Positions 24,576 to 32,766 are shown, numbered from the stretch's first letter. The stretch is 42,238 bases of DNA from Burkholderiaceae bacterium (GCA_031253795.1 JAIRVR010000057.1:1-42238); one strand, 5' to 3'. Numbers and translations: made by a program. The notes: generated from the sequence alone by a model not told the origin.

Positions 24576-25544
24576 CTATTCGAGCGACAGGCCGGCGGCC
24601 TTCACGATCTGAGCCCAGCTCTTGCGCTCCTGGGCGATGAAGGCGTCGTACTCGGCCGGCGTCTCGCCTCCGGGCACGCCGCCGAGGTCGGCGAAGCGCT
24701 GGCGCACCTCGACCGTCTGCATGGCGCGGCGGGTGGACTGCTGGATGCGTTCGACCACGGCATCGGGCGTGCCTGCCGGCGCCAGCAGCCCGAACCAGGC
24801 CGTGACCTGCATGGGCACGCCGGCCTCGGCCATGGTGGGCACCTCGGGCAACTGGGCCGAGCGTGCGGCGCTGGTGATGGCCAGGGCGCGGAATTTCCCG
24901 GCCTTGATATGGGGCATGGAGCTGGGCAGGTTGTCGATCATGTAGTCCACCTGCTGACCCAGCAGCGCCGTCACGGCAGGCGCGGCGCCGGGAAAAGGCA
25001 CCAGGGTGACCTCGATGCCGGCCTTCTGGCGGAACATCTCCGAGGACATGTGGGGCGACTGGCCCACGCCCGAGGTGGAGACATTCAGGCGCCGCGTCTT
25101 CGCCAGCGCCACCAGCTCGCCCACGCTGCGCACGGGCGAGTCCGCATGGACCACGAGGATGTTGGGCACGGAGATCACGTTGGTGATGCCGCGCAGATCG
25201 CTTTCCCTGTAGCTCAGCTGCCTGTAGAGGCTGAAATTGATGGCCACCGGGCCGATGTTGCCCATCAGCAGCGTGTAGCCATCGGGCCTGGCGCGCGCCA
25301 CCTGGGCCGTGCCGATGGAGCCGCCGCCCCCGCCCTTGTTCTCCACCACGACCGACGTGCCCAGGTCCTTGCCCATCCTCTCGGCCAGCACGCGCGCGGC
25401 AATGTCGGTCGTGCCGCCTGCGGCGGCCGGCACGACGATGGTGATGGGACGTTCAGGCCAGGCGGCTGCCAGCGCGGCGGCAGGAGCCAGGGAGGAAAAA
25501 GGCAGGGCGGCCAGCAAGGCCAGCAGGCTGCGGCGGACGGTCAT
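24576..25544 (-). CDS. Bug/TctC-type periplasmic solute-binding protein
   Basis: The 322-residue protein has signal peptide 'MTVRRSLLALLAALPFSSLA', then 'WPERPITIVVPAAAGGTTDIA', 'VVENKGGGGGSIGTAQVARA', 'LVPFPGAAPAVTALLGQQVD' and 'SAQLPEVPTMAEAGVPM'. The usual 'PYKG' is replaced by 'PFPG', an unusual loop for ligand contact. ATG 25544 is supported by CCGGAGACTG upstream. It is the first gene of the last minus-strand catabolic block, and its promoter should lie in 25545-25678. Confidence 0.92.
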   Translation of the reverse strand: MTVRRSLLALLAALPFSSLAPAAALAAAWPERPITIVVPAAAGGTTDIAARVLAERMGKDLGTSVVVENKGGGGGSIGTAQVARARPDGYTLLMGNIGPVAINFSLYRQLSYRESDLRGITNVISVPNILVVHADSPVRSVGELVALAKTRRLNVSTSGVGQSPHMSSEMFRQKAGIEVTLVPFPGAAPAVTALLGQQVDYMIDNLPSSMPHIKAGKFRALAITSAARSAQLPEVPTMAEAGVPMQVTAWFGLLAPAGTPDAVVERIQQSTRRAMQTVEVRQRFADLGGVPGGETPAEYDAFIAQERKSWAQIVKAAGLSLE

Positions 25545-25678
25545 GGGCAGTCTCCGGTTCACTGCCCGCAACGATAGGAAACCCCGCGCCCCAGGGCACC
25601 AGGGTTTGACTGGAGATCCGCTTCGCCATTCGGAAACCCGCGCTTAGCCCCCCTGGAACGCGTGCTAACCCGTTGAGC
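25545..25678 (-). promoter_or_regulatory. Upstream region of the last Bug-ligase block
   Basis: This is part of a 338-base gene-free stretch (25545-25882). This portion must contain the promoter of the Bug-ligase-Bug-thioesterase block. I see no convincing -35/-10 pair. The rest of the stretch holds a terminator (25679-25710) and repeat copy D (25769-25881). Confidence 0.35.
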
Positions 25679-25710
25679 AAAAAAAAAGGTGGTCCACCGA
25701 CCACCTTTTT
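25679..25710 (-). terminator. Rho-independent terminator of the glutamate dehydrogenase gene
   Basis: A perfect 11-bp stem (AAAAAGGTGGT at 25683-25693, ACCACCTTTTT at 25700-25710) with a 6-base loop. Read leftward it ends in nine T's, a textbook intrinsic terminator for gdhA; read rightward it has five T's. It stands about 170 bases after the gdhA stop, beyond repeat copy D, so the repeat is probably transcribed. Confidence 0.85.
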
Positions 25711-25768
25711 GTTCTTCCATGTTCTGGTTGCTAGCCCCATGGCAGGGCCTTCGGTACTGCCACGACAC

Positions 25769-25881
25769 AACTCAGGGACGCCGAGCAAGAGCCGCCTCGC
25801 GGCGATGGCGTCGCCGGCTGCCCGTACGCCCCCTCCCGCGAAGCGAGAGAGGGGGAAGGCGCGTCAGCGCCTCAGGGGGTG
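25769..25881 (-). repeat. Structured intergenic repeat, copy D
   Basis: On the minus strand it starts right after the gdhA stop (TGA 25885-25883): CACCCCCTGAG, stem AGGCGC-TGAC-GCGCCT, hairpin CCCCCTCTCTCGC/GCGGGAGGGGG, CGTACGGGCAGCCGGCG, then CGCCGCGAGGCGGCTC and TTGCTCGGCG as in copy B. Confidence 0.85.
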
Positions 25882-25882
25882 A

Positions 25883-27187
25883 TCAAGGATACAGGCCCCG
25901 CATTTCGCGGGCGTGCAGTATGCGCTGGCAGGCCACGATGAAGGTGGCGGTGCGCAGGGTCACGCCGTGCTGCTGGGCCACCTGCCAGATGGCCGCGAAG
26001 GCGTCCTGCATGATGCGCACCAGGCGGGCATTGATCTCGTCCTCGCTCCAGAAGAAGCTGGAGAAATCCTGCACCCATTCGAAGTAGCTCACGGTCACGC
26101 CACCGGCGTTGGCCAGCACGTCGGGCAGGACCAGCACGCCCTTTTCGGTGAGGATGTCGTCGGCTTCGGTGGTGGTCGGGCCGTTGGCGCCTTCGATGAC
26201 CATCTTGGCCTTGATCTTGCCGGCGTTGTCCTTGGTGATCTGGCCTTCCAGGGCCGCGGGGATGAGGATGTCGCAGTCCACGCCCCAGAAATCGGCCGCG
26301 TCCATGGCCTCGGCACCCGCGAAGCCACCCACGCCACCCTTGGCGGCCACATGGGCCAGCAGGGCCGCCACGTCCAGACCGTTGGCGTTGCGGATGGTGC
26401 CGGTGTGGTCCTGCACGGCCACGACCTTGGCGCCCGCGTCGGCGAACAGCTTGCCGGCCGTGCCGCCCACGTTGCCGAAGCCCTGGACGGCGATGCGCGC
26501 GCCCTCGACGGCCAGGCCGGTCAGCTTGGCCGCTTCCACGCCCACGGTGAACACGCCGCGGCCCGTGGCCTCGACACGGCCCAGCGAGCCGCCCAGGTCC
26601 ACAGGCTTGCCCGTGACCACGCCGGTGGCCGTGGCGCCGGTGTTCATGGAGTAGGTGTCCATCATCCAGGACATGATCTGGCCGTTCGTGTTCACGTCGG
26701 GCGCGGGGATGTCCTTGGAGGGGCCGATCAGCAGGCCGATCTCACTGGTGTAGCGGCGTGTCAGGCGCTCCAGTTCGCCGCGCGACAGCTTCTTGGGGTC
26801 CACGCGGATGCCGCCCTTGGCGCCGCCGTAGGGCACGTTCACGGCCGCGTTCTTGACCGACATCCAGGCCGACAGGGCCATGACTTCGGACAGGGTCACG
26901 TCCTGGTGGAAGCGCACGCCGCCCTTGCCGGGACCGCGGCTGAGGTTGTGCTGCACGCGGTAGCCTTCGAAGTGGGCGATGGTGCCGTTGTCCAGCTCGA
27001 TGGGCACGTCCACGATCAGGATGCGCTTGGGGCGCTTGAGGGTTTCGACCCAGCGTGCCAGGTGGCCCAGATAGGGCGTGACGCGGTCGACCTGCTGCAG
27101 GTAATTGCCCCAGGGGCCGAGATGGTCGGCCTGCAGATAGGAGGGGATGGCGTGGTTGGGAAGTCCGGCCGAAGCGGGTTGCTGCAT
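25883..27187 (-). CDS. gdhA: Glutamate dehydrogenase
   Basis: The 434-residue hexameric-type glutamate dehydrogenase interconverts glutamate and 2-oxoglutarate plus ammonia. The dimer/substrate part has '[14 protein letters not shown]' (85-98), '[17 protein letters not shown]' (111-127, catalytic K124) and 'PAPDVNTN' (161-168, Asp 164). The Rossmann domain has '[14 protein letters not shown]' (235-248) and 'VVAVQD' ending strand 2; the acidic end suggests NAD rather than NADP, weakly. '[10 protein letters not shown]' is near the end. ATG 27187 gives family length. A short upstream region with inverted repeats (27255-27303) is shared with the divergent hydratase gene. Repeat copy D and a strong terminator follow. 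Confidence 0.94.
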   Translation of the reverse strand: MQQPASAGLPNHAIPSYLQADHLGPWGNYLQQVDRVTPYLGHLARWVETLKRPKRILIVDVPIELDNGTIAHFEGYRVQHNLSRGPGKGGVRFHQDVTLSEVMALSAWMSVKNAAVNVPYGGAKGGIRVDPKKLSRGELERLTRRYTSEIGLLIGPSKDIPAPDVNTNGQIMSWMMDTYSMNTGATATGVVTGKPVDLGGSLGRVEATGRGVFTVGVEAAKLTGLAVEGARIAVQGFGNVGGTAGKLFADAGAKVVAVQDHTGTIRNANGLDVAALLAHVAAKGGVGGFAGAEAMDAADFWGVDCDILIPAALEGQITKDNAGKIKAKMVIEGANGPTTTEADDILTEKGVLVLPDVLANAGGVTVSYFEWVQDFSSFFWSEDEINARLVRIMQDAFAAIWQVAQQHGVTLRTATFIVACQRILHAREMRGLYP

Positions 27188-27355
27188 GGTGAATCCATAC
27201 AAAGTTGATCTGAGGGTTTCAGCTTATTCCTGCGGTATTTCCCTGTCCAACGCCTTATGCGCGAGGGTCTTATGCGTTTCATGCATAACCATGGAATCCA
27301 TGGCCCCAGCGCACAATCGGGGGCCATTTCCCTTCCGCATTGCCGAGAAAATTCC
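27188..27355. promoter_or_regulatory. Divergent promoter region with repeated TTATGCG and palindromes
   Basis: Between gdhA and the FAH-fold hydratase gene. TTATGCG occurs at 27255 and 27270, 15 bases apart; TTATGC (27270-27275) also pairs with GCATAA (27283-27288) as a perfect inverted repeat. Next to it is CCATGG-AAT-CCATGG (27289-27303). These are candidate operators for a regulator of one or both genes. Confidence 0.5.
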
Positions 27356-28162
27356 ATGAATCCTGAGTCCCCCACCCCCATGGCCCTGGCCCATGCGCTG
27401 CTCGAGGCGCGCCACAGCGGCGAACGGCTCGATGCCGATACCTGGGCGGACGCGGTGCGCACTGCGGCCGATGCCGCGGCCGTGCAGGCCGCCATGGCGC
27501 CCGCCTTCGGCTGGCGCGTGGCCGGATCGTCCTCCGGGCCGGGCCGCATCCCCGGCTACTGGAAATCGGGCGCGCCGCGCCGCGATGCGGCCCTGGGCCA
27601 TGCGCCCCTGCCCGAGGACGGTGTCTGGGCCAGCCCCTCGGTGGCCGGCGGCGCACCGCTGCAGCTGCGTGGCATCGAGGCCGAGGTTGCGCTGCGCCTG
27701 GGCCGCGACGTGACGGCGGCGATGGCGCAGGCCCTGCAACCCGGCGATGGCCTGGATCTGGTCGATGGCGTCACGGCCACCATCGAGGTGGTGGACACGC
27801 GCTGGCGCCAGCACCTGAAGGCAGCACCCCTGCTGCTGGCGGCCGATGGCCTGTGCCATGGAGCCCTGGTCCTGGGGCCCTGGCAGGACGCGCGCAGGCT
27901 GTTGCCGCGTGACTGGTCGGCCCAGGTCTGCCGGCTGCGCGTGGGTGCGGGGCCCGAGCAGGTCTTCACGGGCACCCACCCGCTGGGCGATCCGCTGTGG
28001 CTGCTGGCCGGCTGGCTGCAGGAGCTGGTGCGCCGCTATGGCAGCGTGCCCGCGGGCACGGTGGTGACCACGGGCACCTGGAATGGACTGGCCTTCGCCC
28101 AGGCGGGAGACCTGGTGGTGGCGCAGCTGGAGGGCATTGCCGAGGCCAGTCTCCAGCTGTGA
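27356..28162 (+). CDS. 2-keto-4-pentenoate hydratase / fumarylacetoacetate-hydrolase-fold protein
   Basis: The 268-residue protein has features of the HpcG/MhpD hydratase group: 'GWRVAGSSSGPGRIPGYWKS' in the N-terminal part, 'LRGIEAEVALRLGRDVT' near 100-116 with the acidic metal ligands, 'GVTATIEVVDTRW' near 139-151, and 'VVTTGTWNGLAFAQAGD' near 238-254. In that group the metal enzyme hydrates 2-hydroxypenta-2,4-dienoate from aromatic meta-cleavage. Here there are no other meta-pathway genes nearby, so the substrate is open. ATG 27356 is preferred (GAGAAAATTCC upstream). It is divergent from gdhA and convergent with the polyphosphate kinase gene, with only 4 bases between them. Confidence 0.82.
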   Translation: MNPESPTPMALAHALLEARHSGERLDADTWADAVRTAADAAAVQAAMAPAFGWRVAGSSSGPGRIPGYWKSGAPRRDAALGHAPLPEDGVWASPSVAGGAPLQLRGIEAEVALRLGRDVTAAMAQALQPGDGLDLVDGVTATIEVVDTRWRQHLKAAPLLLAADGLCHGALVLGPWQDARRLLPRDWSAQVCRLRVGAGPEQVFTGTHPLGDPLWLLAGWLQELVRRYGSVPAGTVVTTGTWNGLAFAQAGDLVVAQLEGIAEASLQL

Positions 28163-28166
28163 GGCA

Positions 28167-29036
28167 TCAGGTGATCCTGTAATCCTTGAGCGCCGGATCG
28201 CCGGCCGGAAAGCGCAGCGGCAGGTTGCGCAGCACCTCGCGCAGCAGGGTGGCGATCATCAGGTTGCGGTGGGTCTTGGAGTCGGCCGGCACGATGGTCC
28301 AGGGCGCCCAGGGCGTGTGCGTGGCGCCCAGCAGCTGGCCATAGGCCTGCTGGTACTGCTTCCACTGCGTGCGCACCTTCATGTCGTTCTCGTCGAACTT
28401 CCAGTGCTTGGCCGGGTCGTCCAGGCGCTCCTGCAGGCGTGTGCGCTGCTCATCCGAGCTGATGTGCAGCAGGAACTTGACGACCACGGTGCCGGTTTCG
28501 CTGAGCATGCGCTCGAAGTCGTTGATCTGGGCGAAGCGCTGGCGCTGCTGCTCGGGCGTGATCCATTCATTGACCACGGGCACCAGCACATCCTCGTAAT
28601 GGCTGCGGTTGAAGACCGTGATCTCGCCCGCGCCCGGCACCTGCTGGTGGATGCGCCACAGGTAGTCGTGGGCGCGCTCGGCGTCCGTGGGCGCCTTCCA
28701 GCCCACGGCATGCACGCCCAGGGCGCTCATGCGACCGAAGACGCCACGGATGGTGCCGTCCTTGCCCGCCGTGTCCGTGCCCTGGAGCACGACCAGCAGC
28801 TTGAAGCGGCGGTCGGCGTACAGCAGGTTCTGCAGGGCGTCGAGCTCTTCGGCCAGGGCCTCGACGGCGGCCTTGTCCTCGGCCTTGCCGTTGCCCTTGG
28901 AAAAGGGCTTGGCCGCGGGGTCGAAGCTGGCCACATCGATGGGCTTGCCGGACTTGCCGGGCTGGGGCTGCCACTGCTGCCACAGGGCTTGCAGGGAGTC
29001 GTCGGAACTGGAAAAAGGCGTGGCTGCGGTATCCAT
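28167..29036 (-). CDS. PPK2-family polyphosphate kinase
   Basis: The 289-residue protein has the PPK2 P-loop 'VLQGTDTAGKDGTIRGVFGRM' region (GTDTAGKD at 86-93), the lid-region 'FNRSHYEDVLVPVVN' (142-156) and 'TVVVKFLLHISSDEQRTRLQ'. It transfers phosphate between polyphosphate and nucleotides (ADP/GDP or AMP), working as a nucleotide-regenerating enzyme in the cytoplasm. Length is typical of single-domain PPK2. CCGGAGACTCC before ATG 29036 sets the start. It stands alone, not in an obvious operon. Class (I, II or III) cannot be settled by eye. Confidence 0.9.
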   Translation of the reverse strand: MDTAATPFSSSDDSLQALWQQWQPQPGKSGKPIDVASFDPAAKPFSKGNGKAEDKAAVEALAEELDALQNLLYADRRFKLLVVLQGTDTAGKDGTIRGVFGRMSALGVHAVGWKAPTDAERAHDYLWRIHQQVPGAGEITVFNRSHYEDVLVPVVNEWITPEQQRQRFAQINDFERMLSETGTVVVKFLLHISSDEQRTRLQERLDDPAKHWKFDENDMKVRTQWKQYQQAYGQLLGATHTPWAPWTIVPADSKTHRNLMIATLLREVLRNLPLRFPAGDPALKDYRIT

Positions 29037-29124
29037 GGAGTCTCCGGAAAGAAAGCGGCATGCGGTACACGAGGGTGCGGGTGCGCCCACGCCGCATTGT
29101 CCGGGACCGCGGCCTGGCCGCCTG

Positions 29125-29532
29125 TCAGGGCATGCCGCGTATGGCCTGCACGCGCAGCCGCAGCGGGTGCGGCATGGCGCCGGCTCCGGCGGGCATGCGG
29201 GGTGCGGCCTCGCCCTGCACCTCGACGGTCTGGCGCTGCCATTGGTCGATCTGCGCCTCGCTGATACCGTCGAGACGCCAGATCTCGCCCGAGGCCGTCT
29301 GCAGCACGGGCTCGGCATGGGGGGCATTGCCGCGCAGCAGCAGCACGCCCTGCAGCGTCACCGCTCCGGTGGCAGGCAGGGCCGCTGCCGGCGGGGCGGG
29401 TGTGGCCGCGCCGGCGGGTACGGCGGGGGCCGAGCAGGCCGACAGGACGGACAGGCCGCAGGCGGCCAGCCAGGGCAGGGCGCGGCGGCGGCCCGAGGGG
29501 CGTTGGAAAGCCGTGGTGTTCATGGTCTTCAT
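29125..29532 (-). CDS. Small lipoprotein coupled to the metalloprotease gene
   Basis: The 135-residue protein starts at ATG 29532, which overlaps the protease stop as ATGA; ATG 29523 is an alternative. The signal peptide contains 'GRRRALPWLAACGLSVL' and a lipobox 'LSAC' (C33). After a Pro/Ala linker (35-55) there is a small beta-rich domain with 'VTLQGVLLLRGNAPHAEPVL' and 'GEIWRLDGISEAQIDQWQRQ', ending 'LRLRVQAIRGMP'. It looks like a small OB-like or beta-barrel domain similar to the DUF-type 'lipoprotein with WRL..' group, but I cannot name a family. The tight coupling suggests it helps or partners the protease at the membrane. Confidence 0.8.
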   Translation of the reverse strand: MKTMNTTAFQRPSGRRRALPWLAACGLSVLSACSAPAVPAGAATPAPPAAALPATGAVTLQGVLLLRGNAPHAEPVLQTASGEIWRLDGISEAQIDQWQRQTVEVQGEAAPRMPAGAGAMPHPLRLRVQAIRGMP

Positions 29533-31193
29533 TGCACGATGGCGGTGAGCGTGGTGCCAGGGGGGATGCGCAGCTGCTCCTGGTACACGCCCTGGGCGTT
29601 GGGCTGGCGCACGAAGGGGAAATGCGCACGTGCCGCCAACTGGGCCGGCACGGTGGCAGGCAGCTTGCGGACCTGGGCATAGAGCTGGCCGTCGATGGCG
29701 GGCAGCGAATAGCCGAGTTCGCTGCGCGCCGGCCAGCCAAAGCCCGAGGGTGCCGTGGGCGGCAGCAGGGCGATGTTGGCGCCCCAGCGCTGCAGCGTCA
29801 CGGGCAGGCTGGGCCCGCCGGCCTGGGCGATGGCATTGCCCAGCACCTGCAGCGAGTCGGTGGACGAGGTGTTTTGCAGCAGCTGCCGGTAAAAGCCGAT
29901 GCCATGCTGGCGCAGCAGGTAGGCGCCCAGGCTGCCCACGATGCTGTAGCCAAAGCAGGGGGAGGTGGTGCTGGCCTGCCAGCTGGCCAGGTCGCAGTTG
30001 AAGCCGGGCTGGGCCATCCACTGGCGGATGCGCGTATCGCGCATGGGGTTGGTGCCGGGCGTCAGGCGATCGGCGAGGATGTCCTCGGACATCAGGGCCG
30101 TCATCTCCTCCAGGAAGGTGTCGAACATGTAGTCCGTGCCCTTGAGCGCACCGCGCTGGTAGAAGTTGACCATGTGCAGGAATTCATGGGCCAGGGTGCT
30201 GGTCTGGGTGGTGACACCGGCATCGCCGGCCAGGTAAAGGGTTTCCGTGTCCATGTAGAAGGACAGCGAGGCATTGCTGTACCGGTACTGGGCATCGTTG
30301 GGCTGGACCTTGTAGTTGTTCAGCGACCAGAAGTAGCCCAGCAGGCCATAGGGCCGGCTGTCGGGCACGAAGTTCACCAGCACGATGTCCAGCGGCTGAT
30401 CGGCGTCGATGAGGTTGCTGTAGGGCTGCGGACCCCAGGGCTGGCCGGCCAGGCCCGTGACCAGGCTGTATGCCGAATTCGGCCCGCTGGCAAAGCGCGC
30501 CAGGAAGTTGTCCATGAGGGCATCGCTGACCTTGGCAGCGCCGTATTCACCATCCTCCAGCCAGAGGTTGACGGTGCGTGTGCCCGTGGGCGTGGTCACC
30601 GTGGTCTGGCGGCGCAGCGTGGCGCTGCGCGTCTGAATGCTGGCGCTGCCCGCGTCGATGAACCAGTTGCGCTGGTCACCCACGGCGGAAGCGCTCGCCT
30701 GTATGGCCCGGGCCGGCGCCGTGGCTTGCTGCATGTCCGCCGGCGACAGCCGGGGCTTGAAATCGCGCACGCGTTCGGGGATCTGGTTGGCCTCGGGCGT
30801 GGGCTGGTCGGCGGGCTGGACACTCTGGCTGGGCGCGGTGCCCGACGCCGCCGTCAGCGTCAGGCCCGGCAGGGTCACGGCGCTGCTGGAGGTGTTGGTA
30901 TAGACGAGGGTCACGGGCTTGCTGCCCAGGCCGCTCAGGCCCACGTTGATGGTCTGTTCGGCGGGCGAGCCGTTGGCATAGCTCCATACGCCTATGCCCT
31001 GTCCCGCATAGGTGGAGGCACTGGCCGCGCCGCAGTTGGTGCCTGTGCAGGCGGGTGTCAGCTGAGTGGCGACGCTGTCGCCAGGGCTGGTGCCTCCGCC
31101 GCCGCTGCCTCCTCCACAGCCAGCGAGGCCAAGGGCAAGAGCCAGGGTGCCCAGTGCGCCCAGCGCCTGGTAGTGGTGGTGATTCAAAGCCAT
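29529..31193 (-). CDS. Secreted M30 (hyicolysin-like) metalloprotease, lipoprotein
   Basis: The 554-residue protein has a lipoprotein signal peptide with lipobox 'LAGC' (C26), then a Gly/Ser linker, a beta domain about 60-130 ('TINVGLSGLGSKPVTLVYTN'), and the protease domain. The zinc motif HEFLH lies at 336-340 in 'TSTLAHEFLHMVNFYQRG', with 'FLEEMTALMSED' (360-371) giving the third ligand, the arrangement in family M30. It is expected to be anchored in the outer membrane or the periplasm and to degrade proteins there. ATG 31193 is chosen by the signal peptide. It overlaps the following lipoprotein gene; the LysR gene 31308-32213 lies upstream on the same strand, 114 bp away. Confidence 0.87.
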   Translation of the reverse strand: MALNHHHYQALGALGTLALALGLAGCGGGSGGGGTSPGDSVATQLTPACTGTNCGAASASTYAGQGIGVWSYANGSPAEQTINVGLSGLGSKPVTLVYTNTSSSAVTLPGLTLTAASGTAPSQSVQPADQPTPEANQIPERVRDFKPRLSPADMQQATAPARAIQASASAVGDQRNWFIDAGSASIQTRSATLRRQTTVTTPTGTRTVNLWLEDGEYGAAKVSDALMDNFLARFASGPNSAYSLVTGLAGQPWGPQPYSNLIDADQPLDIVLVNFVPDSRPYGLLGYFWSLNNYKVQPNDAQYRYSNASLSFYMDTETLYLAGDAGVTTQTSTLAHEFLHMVNFYQRGALKGTDYMFDTFLEEMTALMSEDILADRLTPGTNPMRDTRIRQWMAQPGFNCDLASWQASTTSPCFGYSIVGSLGAYLLRQHGIGFYRQLLQNTSSTDSLQVLGNAIAQAGGPSLPVTLQRWGANIALLPPTAPSGFGWPARSELGYSLPAIDGQLYAQVRKLPATVPAQLAARAHFPFVRQPNAQGVYQEQLRIPPGTTLTAIVQ

Positions 31194-31307
31194 GGGTGGT
31201 CGGTTCCTGCTCGGGGCCAATGGGGGATGCCGGTGCCACTATCTCAGGCCTGCATGACGGCGGCAAGCCATGACCGCGTGAGGGTGTCTGGCTTGGCCAG
31301 CCACGGC

Positions 31308-32213
31308 TCAGCGGGGTGCGGGCGGTGCCATTAGCTGATCGACGAAGCGGCGCGCGGCCACGCCCAGAGGCCTTTCCTTGGACCAGACCCAGTCCACCCA
31401 GCGCAACGTGCCATTGCTGAGGTTGGCCAGGGGAATGCGCAGCAGCGCGCCCGTCTGCAGCAGGGGCTCGACCAGGCTGTGGGGCAGCCAGCCCCAGCCC
31501 AGGCCGGCTGAAATCAGGGACAGGGCGGCCAGGTGGCTGTCGGTGCGCCACAGCTGGTGCGAGAAGACGAAGCGCTCGTCCGTGTGCGTGAGGTCGCGGC
31601 TGGCCAGAAGGATCTGGCGGGTGCGCGCCAACTGGCCCAGGTCGATGCGCGCCGCTTCGTTGCCCTGCTGCGCCACGGCGAGCGGGTGTTGTGTGGACAT
31701 GACAGCCACCATGGTTTCCTGGCCCATTTCACGGAACTCCTCGCGCCCGTCCATGGCCGGGCGTTCGAACACCAGGGCCAGCTGGGCGCGGCCCGAGTGC
31801 AGCTCCTTGAGCGCGTCCACCTGGGCGGCGACCAGCACCTCCACTTCCAGGCCCGGAAACTCCTGCACCAGGGGGGCCAAGGCCGTGGCCCAGGGGGTGG
31901 ACAGCAGCTCGGGCGCGATCACCAGGGTCAGCCGCTCTTCCAGCCCCTGGTGCAAGGCCATGGCCTGGCGGTTGAGCTGCTGCAGTTGCTCGGCCAGCAG
32001 CCGCGCCTGGGGCTCCAGCGCGCGCGCCGCCGCCGTGGGGCGGGGTTCGCGGCCGCTGCGGTCGAACAGCTGCAGGTCCAGCTCGGCCTCCAGCTGGGCG
32101 ATGGCCATGCTCACGGCCGATGGCACGCGCCCGAGCCGGCGCGCGGCCGCGGAAAACGAGCCCGTGTCCAGCACGGCGAGAAACAGGGGCACTTGTTCGG
32201 CGGGAAAGGGCAT
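31308..32213 (-). CDS. LysR-family transcriptional regulator
   Basis: The 301-residue protein has an N-terminal winged helix with 'LFLAVLDTGSFSAAARRLGR' (10-29), 'PSAVSMAIAQLEAELDLQLF' and 'RSGREPRPTAAARAL', followed by an effector domain. It is divergent from the PACE efflux gene with 76 bp between them, the classic layout for a LysR regulator of its neighbour; AceR controls AceI in Acinetobacter in a comparable way. The ligand may be a biocide or polyamine-like cation. It could also regulate the protease downstream. Confidence 0.93.
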   Translation of the reverse strand: MPFPAEQVPLFLAVLDTGSFSAAARRLGRVPSAVSMAIAQLEAELDLQLFDRSGREPRPTAAARALEPQARLLAEQLQQLNRQAMALHQGLEERLTLVIAPELLSTPWATALAPLVQEFPGLEVEVLVAAQVDALKELHSGRAQLALVFERPAMDGREEFREMGQETMVAVMSTQHPLAVAQQGNEAARIDLGQLARTRQILLASRDLTHTDERFVFSHQLWRTDSHLAALSLISAGLGWGWLPHSLVEPLLQTGALLRIPLANLSNGTLRWVDWVWSKERPLGVAARRFVDQLMAPPAPR

Positions 32214-32289
32214 GGCGGGCTTGATTTATCAGTTTTACTGAAAGAATCTGACTTCAACATTCAATTATCAACACATAAACTGCGGCCCC
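32214..32289. promoter_or_regulatory. AT-rich divergent operator region between lysR and the PACE efflux gene
   Basis: These 76 bases are much more AT-rich than the surroundings. They contain the perfect palindrome TCAGT-TTT-ACTGA (32229-32241) and a wider pair TTGAT (32221) / ATCAA (32267-32271). Both fit LysR-type operators (short dyad, T-N-A form) between divergent promoters. Confidence 0.55.
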
Positions 32290-32766
32290 ATGACTTTGCA
32301 AACCACAAAAAAGGGCCTGCAGGGCCCCCAGCGCAGAGTGGTCTTCGTGACCTTGTATGAGCTGATCGCCATCGTGGCCTCCAGCCTGCTGTTCATGGCC
32401 CTGGGGCAGAACGCCGGGCATTCGGGCGGCATGGCCGTGGCCGCGTCCACGCTGGCCATCGTCTGGAACCTGAGCTTCAACTGGCTGTTCGAGCAGTGGG
32501 AGGCGCGCCAGAGCGTCAAGGGCCGCTCGGTTCTGCGCCGCGTGGTCCACGCGCTGTGCTTCGAGGGCGGCCTGGCCCTGGTGCTGATCCCGCTGATGGC
32601 CTGGTGGTTCGGCGTGTCCCTGTGGGAGGCCACCGTGATGGAGGCCGGCCTGCTGGTGTTCTTCCTGGTCTACACCTATGTCTTCAACTGGTGCTTCGAC
32701 CATGTGTTCGGCCTGCCGGCATCGGCCTCGACCGCCGCGGTCCGTGTTCAGGGCGAGCCGGCCTGA
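32290..32766 (+). CDS. PACE-family multidrug/biguanide efflux protein
   Basis: The 158-residue membrane protein has four transmembrane helices arranged as two BTP domains: 'RRVVFVTLYELIAIVASSL' (helix 1, with the Glu in 'YELIAI' that is essential in AceI), 'MAVAASTLAIVWNLSFNWLF', 'RVVHALCFEGGLALVLIPLM' (second domain, again with a Glu), and 'VMEAGLLVFFLVYTYVFNW'. PACE proteins export chlorhexidine, acriflavine and polyamines with protons. Length is typical. It is divergent from a LysR gene and overlaps the convergent response regulator end by 19 bp. Confidence 0.9.
   Translation: MTLQTTKKGLQGPQRRVVFVTLYELIAIVASSLLFMALGQNAGHSGGMAVAASTLAIVWNLSFNWLFEQWEARQSVKGRSVLRRVVHALCFEGGLALVLIPLMAWWFGVSLWEATVMEAGLLVFFLVYTYVFNWCFDHVFGLPASASTAAVRVQGEPA

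Noticed and set aside
23136-25577. Plus-strand open frame of 813 codons opposite the ligase and Bug genes.
   Set aside because: It crosses two real genes and their gap, is rich in His/Gly/Ala/Arg, and shows no motif.
6937-25881. The dispersed repeats as insertion-sequence remnants or CRISPR repeats.
   Set aside because: They carry no transposase fragment or target duplication, are not evenly spaced with spacers, and keep module order and orientation to stop codons.
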